Assembly: GCF_022458985.1 (NCBI RefSeq)
Contig: NC_061789.1
Location: forward strand, 16,338,357 to 16,402,356
Origin: Mugil cephalus
Taxonomy: Eukaryota > Chordata > Actinopteri > Mugiliformes > Mugilidae
Length of the DNA stretch: 64,000 nucleotides
Direction: 5' to 3'
Shown here: piece after piece, positions 56,843 to 64,000 of the stretch
How positions within the stretch are numbered: the first letter of the stretch is position 1
Layout: each line of letters opens with the position of its first letter
Notes under the pieces: generated by a model
The model's input: the letters and a program-made list of their open reading frames with translations, nothing else
What the model was told of the DNA's origin: nothing
The model's database searches: none
Translations under genes and position numbers: made by a program

Positions 56843-59800
56843 TTATTTAATGTCTTTAAGCAGAAAACTGTATTTTCCAAAGTCATTGTCATTTGGTGCT
56901 ATAAGATGATCTTTTCTGGCTTTGGCAAGCTTCATCAAAAGGAATTCCCTGCGCTCCATCCATTCTTTAAGCTCCTGCTCCCCGTGTGCCAGCTTACAGA
57001 CGCTGTCCTCCGTGCACGTGCCTTTGAGGAACCTGTCAAAGCACACGATCAAAAGTCAACCATCAAAAAAACCAGCGGAACGTGACCGATAACCAGAGAC
57101 GTGCGCCCGCGTCTGATAATCTCACCTCTCACAAACTTTGAAAGTGCCCGTGGGAAATCGATACTGCCAGCAGTTCTGATCGTCCTCAGAGTTGAAAACT
57201 CTGTCTTTGTGTTTTTCCGACGTGATGTGCTGCTGCCACTGCTTCTCGCTGTTGCAGTTCTTACCACACAGCCAACAGTGATTGCCAGCCTGGAAGACAG
57301 ATTTAGATTTATTTCGAGCTGCTCAGCAAACATTATTCCCTCTAAAAGATTCGCACGGTTTCAACACGAATAGAACAAGTCGGAGGGTGGAGCGCGAGCA
57401 GTGCAGATAGGGTTGTAATGTTTATGACCGTCCCCGTTTAGGGAGTGTCTCACCACCAAAGCAAACAGATGCACAACAACATGGACAAGCGCCATGCGTC
57501 AGCATCTCTGACCTCAAAACAATGGAACAGCAGGGCTACGCTGATCCAGAGTACACACACTGTGATAGAAATATAATGTACATTTACATTTACGCTCCAA
57601 GTTGGTGTAAGAAACCTTTTAAAGATATAATACAGAGCATTTCCAATTATACTTCAATACTATCTATGATAATAAATGGCAGAGTATTAAGGCTGAAAAG
57701 TATCATTTCCATACTATATTGTTATATGAAGTGTTGTGTTAAATTATGTTATGACATATTTGAAGAAATGGTTCAAAAGTTAGTGGCAGAAGTCAAACAA
57801 AAGATTATTTAACTATTCAAAAAATAACCAATGGACAACATAAGAGAGATTTTCATTTATTTCATCAAAGTTAAGCCGTTTGCGACAACACAAACTAAAC
57901 CGACTAACCAGCCGAAGCACGTTGAAGCAGCCCACCGCAGATTCCGGCTCAACAACTCACCACTTCCTCCGCGTAGTCCGTGGGCATGTGGATCTGTTTG
58001 CCGTTCTCCCTGACCGAGTTGCTGGACGTCTCTTCGCCCCAGCCAGGCTTCTGAGACTGCAGCCACTGCTCATAAAGCTGATCCATATCTGGAACTGAAT
58101 CACAGGAGGAAATGAGGTGCGCCGCATCGAATGCGAGTTCAGATCCACTAATTGAATTTCGCCGATAAATGAGCCATTCTCTCCGACAATACTCACTGTT
58201 GTTTTCCTTCATGTAGGTCCAAAGGTCTCTTTCTTCTATGCTGTGAGCAAATGTGCAATTCCCGATGTACTGACACTTCTTGCCAGCGGTCACGTGCATG
58301 CAAATCTAAGAGAACAAAAGAAAAATAAGCGCTTGGGTGACTAATGCTGGAAATCGGAGCCAGAACCGCCAATGAGTGGAGATGATGTACCTCGAACTGC
58401 GATGGGATGGGTTTTTTGGTTGGAAGCGGTCTTACAGTCGTCCATTTTTTCCTTTCATGGGAACTTACAAGCACCACCCGCCTGTCTTTCGCCCACCTGA
58501 GAAAATAAACAGAAACTGACTTAGTGGTGATGTCAAGACTGATTTAAAAAATACAGTCCAACACCACTAAACAGATTAATAATCGTTTTTGATAGGAATT
58601 ATATTTGTACGTGTAGTAGCTACAGTATTTACAGTCATGACATGAATGCAGCTGATTCTTTTTAAAACCCAATGTTTGTGCTCTTGATTTTCAGACCATG
58701 GACATTTACAATTATTTGAATCGGGTTTATTATTATTATTTAAGGAAACCAAAAGGAAACATCAAGTATCTCCCCCAATCGTAACAAAGCTTGTAGGTGG
58801 ATACACAACCCATCAGACTGATTTATCTCCTCTGCCATAGATTGTATCGCCTCAGTATAACAACAGTCTCTGTCCTACTGTCAAGTGTTTGCTTGGGAAA
58901 GAGCTTAATAACCGCTGCCATTTCCACTCTAAACAACAGACCCCGATGACTGTTCTCTCCCTCCTCTGTATCCGCCATCCACTTCCACCGTTTCCAGCGT
59001 CTAATGTCATAGGTTGATCTGAGCACTCTCTCGTCCACTTTTCTGTACGGTCAAGTGGAAACACATCTCCCTGAGACGAATAAAGTCAAAAGCGTAGGTC
59101 TTCGACAGGGGGTTTGCGACCCCTAGGGGGTCCGCTGTAGTACTGCAGGTTGGTCACAAAATCTTTGGTTGATTAAACATTTTTATATAGTTTTTTTAAT
59201 TTTCCTACACTGAAGTTTGGGTTAATTTTTAAGGACACAGTTGCATGGCCTCCCTACACATACATATGGTTGGGGAAAAAAGGAATGTCTAAACCTGTGT
59301 ATTATTTAAATAGCTTAATATTGAATACAAAATGATAATAATAATGTATATTTATAAGCCAAGTTTAATATAGAACACATGTAATAGGTAGGGGGTCCCT
59401 ACTTAATCTCTCCAACAGTTTGGGGTCCTTGACCTGAAAAATGTTGAAGACCCCTGGTCTTAAGTGTTTTAGTTTTGACGTACTCCTGTTTATGTTCAAT
59501 AACTCTGGACATTATGAAGGACCTTCCTCAAGCATAGCTAAAATTATAGGGGGAAACACATTACTTAACACATAAAGTAAGCAGAAAATGAGCGGCCACT
59601 CAGCTAAAGTAATCTCAAATCCTTTTAAACTGCAACCAAACCCAGGAAGAAAACAGAAAAATACCATTTAGATGGATCAAGAATAGCCAGAACAGCAAAG
59701 ACTCAGCCAACAATTAGAGGACACCTATGTGAAGCCAAGCTATCGACAAGAAGCCCCATTGTTGCAAAAGTTAGCAAAGAACACACTGACCGACCTAAAG

Positions 59801-62800
59801 AGAAATGATGCAACGTTCTGTGGACTGATGAAAGAAAGATTGTTCTTTTGGGCCAGAGGCCCAGACACTGAATTCAAGCCATAGTCCACTGTGAAGCATG
59901 GCGGTGAAAGCATCATGATGTGGGGATGTTTCTTGGACTATGATGTTGGGTCTATTATTTCAAGAGGTCACGTTGCCTTTTGTCAAAGAACAAATGTCCC
60001 TGAAATAAATGCTTCAACAGGACAATGACCTAAAATACACCAGTAAGGGAGCAGCGCTCTGGTTCCAGACCAACAAGATTAACGTAATCCAATAGAAAAT
60101 TTGTGGGCCACATCAAAACTGCTGCTTCCGAGGCAAAACCAAGAAACGCAGAGGAACCGTGTTCACTCAGTCTGTGTTCACACACATGTAAAGCGGTTGT
60201 CAGAAACAGCGGTTACAGCTAAATATTAGTTCAGCGTTTCATAGGAAAGATAAATTGTCGCTTTATTTTTCAGAAGTGTAAAGAAGCATGCGGACCCTGC
60301 TATTTCTGTCAACAGCCTGATATTCCCCTTTTTTTTTTCCACTGTCTGAAAGTAGTGACAGATCTGATTTCTTCCCATATATTTTTTTTCCCCACTGTTA
60401 CACAAATATACAAAGAGCTAATTACTTACGTGTGTCTTGCCTTGGCTGAGCAATACTTCTTGTTTTTGTCAGCTTCACTTAGTTGACCATTTCTCCAACA
60501 CTGGCCACAAACAAACATCATCTTCAGATTCGGAGGCCCAAACCGTCTCTGTGCAGTGGAAAGCTGTTGATGAGATTTGAAGGACTGGTTAAAATCTTAA
60601 AACCTGTGATTTGATACTGAAAACAAAACTGTACTTATACATAAGTTTAGTGTAGAAACGTATGAATCACTGAGTCCTGGTCATACCTGGGTGCCCTGCA
60701 ATGAAGCTGTTGCATTCCAAAATTTCTTTGCCTCTTGGACAATACTTTCATGAGTGATACCTGTAGGATAGAGAGTGAAAACAAAAGGCATGAAATATAG
60801 TGTACCAGAAAAAAATCACAAAATTGTGGTGGTGTATTATTTATATGTGTAGGACAGTCTCACCAAGCTCATGCTGCATCATCCAGACCTTCAGCTCGAT
60901 GAGGCTGTGGGCGTAGAAGCAGTCGTCCTCCCTCACGCAGCCGTAGCGGACCTCATGGCGGCACAGATCCAGCTGGGACTGAGGACTCAAGGGTCTAATT
61001 TTGGAATACCGGACTGTATTCTCCTTCAAAATGTGGACCAGGCACCTGAAAGACAACTGGGACTATAATACTCAACATATGAGCACATTCCTTAACTTTA
61101 ATGTCACTCATTCCCAGAATATTTTTACATAACAGGCACAACTTTGTTCAGTGTCCATAAGCCGCTACCTGAAACTCTTCATGTGTCTGGTTTGCTCAGC
61201 TTAATTCAGTACTAGCTATATAGCTTTTAAATCTACTTAACATAATTTCAAACTTGTACGCGATATGAGCTGTGAAACGCCGTGTGATGGCACAATGTGT
61301 TTACTGTTTTGAGGCAGACAGCTAGCAGCCTGTGACGGCATCCACCTGTCACTCAAAGCCGTCACGCCCTTTATTAAGCTCAGCTTTGAGCCTTGATCTC
61401 ATGAGGCAAATCAGAATTAACAGCCCCTTCCTAATTTTTTTTCATAAACACGTAAATTGACTATAAAGATCAACCTCATTTTTTAAAAAACTGGCTGTAA
61501 ACATGTTTACTTCTGCACTCTGACATGGACGTCTATGGGGATCGACTCGCTCTTGGAGCCATCGGAGGGACTGCAGTTTTTGACTTGGTTTTTGCTGAAT
61601 CTCAACAGTTTAAAAAAAACGCCTCACACAGCAGAAGTTTAAAGTTCTCAACATACTTCAGAAAAAATGATGCAACGTTGAAAAAATGGAAGTGTGTCAC
61701 TGAGGTTCACTGAGGTTTCAAAAGGAGTTCACAGACTTCCGACAGTTGAGCCGCAGACACAGTTATGTGGAAACCAGGCTAAATTTAAAGTCGTTGAATG
61801 ACGCGGCAGCAAATCTGTTCTTGTAATGAAACAACAATCATTGGTGACTTACTTATGATCTTCAAAGTCATGCTTTGTCACTGGATGAGAACAGAGGGAG
61901 GGGTCATCTTTGTTGGTTTTGCTGATTATTCTTGGTTTATGGTCAAAGCACACCTGCAAGCACAAGTAGCATATTAAAATACATCCATCCAAACTTCAAT
62001 TAGAATATAAAAATCATTCATGGCCTCTTTGGACGGGTCATTTACACTACAGCAGCTTCTACCATAAAGATCATAAACGTAAGACCATTAGATTTATGCA
62101 AGATAAGTTTGATGTTAAGACGAAAACACAAGTTATTTAATCAACTAGTATGACAGCAAGTAAGTAAAACAAACATACCTTCAACAACTAAAGTATATAA
62201 AAAAAGAAACCTTTGCATTTCTTATATTCCACTCATCTAATGTGAAATCTTTCCTTTTTCTAATGCTGCTGAATAAGTGCAGATAAGTGATCGTCTGCCA
62301 TCTCGAAATCATAAGATTGTTTTTTGTGAGAAAAATATTTTAGAGAAGAATCTATTTACAACAAGTGTTTCTCTCCTCGCGATGAAAAACGCTGCCAACA
62401 AACATCATCAACAACATCAAGTTTCCGCAGCAGTACTGTGATTACACTCTGTCGTTAAGTACGTTTGTTCTTCAGACTGCACGCTCCATCGGTCCGAATA
62501 TTGAAACCGGCGCCGCGCGGCCCTTTTAGCACACAGTGCCAAAATATCAAGGGGTTAAAAGTAATTGGATACTGGGCTAGTAAATATTTCTTCCCGCGTG
62601 GCTGATTCGGCCCAAACCAGTAGAAAGCTTCTGCTAAAGGAGCTACAGAAAGGGCAGCTCTCAGTTCAAAAGAGCATGGAAACAGAAGCGACTGAAAGTG
62701 TGAAGGGAACAAGGAAAAACTTGTGACCCAAAGAATGACCTCTGCTGTCAAACATGGCGGCGGGTCGGTCGTGGCTCGGACACTCAGGGCTAATGGAACC

Positions 62801-64000
62801 GGTGCACTGGTATCTATTGATCACTACACAGGATGAATGCAGATACATGCACGTCAAAAACTACTTAAAATTAAACAGCCGGAAAGTGTTTCACCCTAAG
62901 ATGTGGAAAGCAGTAAAGGCTTCAGATAGCCACAACAGGAAAAATAAAAAATAACAAAAAGCCTCAGCTAATGTCAAACGTTTTAGCGACTTATTGACTA
63001 CTATGTCACTAATATTTTGTTTGACTTGTTTTGTCATTTTTATACGCAACAACTTATTTTCACTGCTTCACTGAAGAGTCAATCGTGGTTTTTCTTTTTC
63101 GTTCTTCCTTCCATGTGTAATATACAATCATTACTTCTTCCAGAGTAAAGAGAAGAATAAAGCTGAGTGACTGCAGCTCCATCTGCTGCGTTTCCATTAC
63201 CGCTAGAAATGCACAAAATATCGCTGATAAAAAAAAAAAAAAAAAAAAAAAAACCTTCAAAACCTCTGAAATATCGCTAAAACACGTTTACGCTCTTATG
63301 GGTGTTTTTTTCAGACGTGTTTATGGACATATATCGATGTAACAGTTGATCGCAAAAGTGCGGTGGAAACAGCTTTTTCGCAACTCCCTTTCACCAGCAT
63401 CACCGGAGACGACGCAGGAGGTCACGTGACCATTTCATTTGAAGTCCATCTGCCTGAAATTGAAGTCTCGCGCGACGAGAATTCTGGGATATTGTGGGAC
63501 GAGAGTTACAGAAAAACTTTTCAATGGAAACACGTTTATCGAAATGTCGCCTTCATTTTGCGAAAAACTAATGGAAACACAGCTAGTCTCTGTTCTGAAC
63601 AGTAATGTGCAAAGTGAATGAGAAAGTGTAGAAGAAGAACCAGGTGTGCTGGCACGTATTATGTCTTGTGAAATTACATCAGTAAGAACACTACTAATGT
63701 TTGTTTAGATTAAATAAACCGAGCTAATGGAGCAGGGGTACGGTGTCTTAAACTAATCTGAGTGGTGCCGAAGCACACGCAACAAAAAACGTGTCAAACT
63801 ATCAAAATAATACGCAGGTTATTTTTTATTACGCGCGCACAATGAAATTACATAACTGCTCACCCCACAGAGAAACATGAATATCCCATGATGCTCTTGT
63901 AAAATCTTGGGCACGGTCAACCTGACGTTGGAGCTGGGCCCAAAAGGATCGAAGAGCAGTTCTCTCGAGATGAACCCTTTTCGCTCCAAAGTCCAAACAT
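56843..64000 (-). CDS. zc3h7a: Zinc finger CCCH domain-containing protein 7A, C-terminal 10 exons (partial, runs off the right edge)
   Basis: Exons in transcript order: 64000-63864 (cut by the window edge), 61953-61853, 61045-60864, 60760-60687, 60548-60430, 58496-58391, 58305-58197, 58094-57961, 57289-57126, 57032-56843. Phases agree throughout, giving 437 codons and a stop at 56843. The family binds RNA, including some pre-miRNA hairpins; its N-terminal TPR region lies outside the window. Zinc fingers visible: a Cys/His cluster around FLCGVCFDHKP; CCCH finger CRHEVRYGCVREDDCFYAH (CX7CX5CX3H); CXXC in FVCGQCWRNG; CCCH finger CMHVTAGKKCQYIGNCTFAH (CX8CX5CX3H); a C2H2-type finger starting HCWLCGKNC; and a last CCCH finger (CX7CX5CX3H) split by the final intron. 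The tail is PNDNDFGKYSFLLKDIK. ZC3H7B is the alternative; 7A is favoured by the C-terminal sequence and because human RMI2 and ZC3H7A are neighbours. Introns hold a Tc1 relic and several short DNA elements. Confidence 0.88.
59096..59457 (-). mobile_element. hAT-like non-autonomous element (GGGGTCTTCAA family), both ends present
   Basis: Left TAGGTCTTCGACAGGGGGTT, CTAGGGGGTCCGCTGTAGTA and AAAATCTTTGGTTGATT; right CCTACTTAATCTCTCCAACA and GAAAAATGTTGAAGACCCCT. It lies in the zc3h7a intron between exons 60548-60430 and 58496-58391. Flanks TCAAAAGCG and TCTTAAGTG match only weakly. Confidence 0.7.
59690..60190 (+). pseudogene. Tc1/mariner transposase relic (zc3h7a intron)
   Basis: Broken frames give LWTDERKIVL (first catalytic Asp region), TVKHGGESIMMWGCFLD, a LQQDND block (second Asp) and NPIENLW (near the final catalytic residue), in the correct order along the plus strand. 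Frameshifts and stops separate them. It is antisense to zc3h7a. Confidence 0.8.
63186..63582. mobile_element. Small inverted-repeat element (zc3h7a intron)
   Basis: CTGCGTTTCCATTACCGC at the left is matched by TAATGGAAACACAG at the right, inverse of CTGTGTTTCCATTA. Inward, both sides carry GCAAAAT/ATATCGC-like motifs. An internal A-run (about 63230-63252) is present. The open frame inside (63363-63605) shows no known domain. The superfamily is not clear. Confidence 0.5.
63253..63863. other. Rest of the zc3h7a intron next to the right-edge exon
   Basis: Apart from the inverted-repeat element this intron shows no further gene or named repeat. Confidence 0.3.

Noticed and set aside
63363-63605. 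Open frame of 80 codons near the right edge
   Set aside because: It lies inside an inverted-repeat element and an intron of zc3h7a and has no known domain.

Overview
This window is nuclear DNA from a teleost fish, probably a spiny-rayed (acanthomorph) species. The evidence is five vertebrate genes with short exons and GT/AG introns, plus repeat families typical of ray-finned fish: Tc1/mariner relics, hAT and piggyBac non-autonomous elements, tRNA-headed SINEs, L2-like tails and microsatellites. Gene names come from recognising the encoded proteins. No alignment or database search was run. Exon borders were set by hand from splice sites and reading-frame continuity.

Layout. About 1-26.4 kb is a gene desert. 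It holds two copies of a BED-finger hAT element (one cut by the left edge, one inserted into a Tc1-like element with a target duplication), other dispersed repeats, a (GATTA)n array, and single-copy-looking stretches that may be regulatory. At 26.5-32.4 kb lies kdm8 (+, 7 coding exons, 406 aa). At 35.0-45.1 kb lies mfsd11 (-, 13 coding exons, 446 aa), tail-to-tail with kdm8. At 46.5-51.0 kb lies ubfd1 (+, 7 coding exons, 287 aa), head-to-head with mfsd11 across about 1.4 kb. A complete non-autonomous piggyBac element sits at 52.2-53.0 kb. rmi2 follows at 53.7-55.3 kb (+, 2 exons, 146 aa). The last ten coding exons of zc3h7a (-, 437 codons in view) run from 56.8 kb to the right edge, tail-to-tail with rmi2.

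The genes do not form one pathway. kdm8 encodes a JmjC oxygenase, mfsd11 an orphan membrane carrier, ubfd1 a ubiquitin-like-domain protein, rmi2 a subunit of the BLM-TOP3A-RMI dissolvase, and zc3h7a a zinc-finger RNA-binding protein. In human, to my knowledge, KDM8 and UBFD1 lie on 16p12, RMI2 and ZC3H7A on 16p13.13, and MFSD11 on 17q25, so four of the five share human chromosome 16 ancestry.

No undescribed gene system is evident. The more notable observations are nested transposon insertions with readable target duplications, a seven-copy hAT-like family, a piggyBac element with subterminal repeats, a 16-nt first coding exon in ubfd1, and competing splice donors in kdm8.
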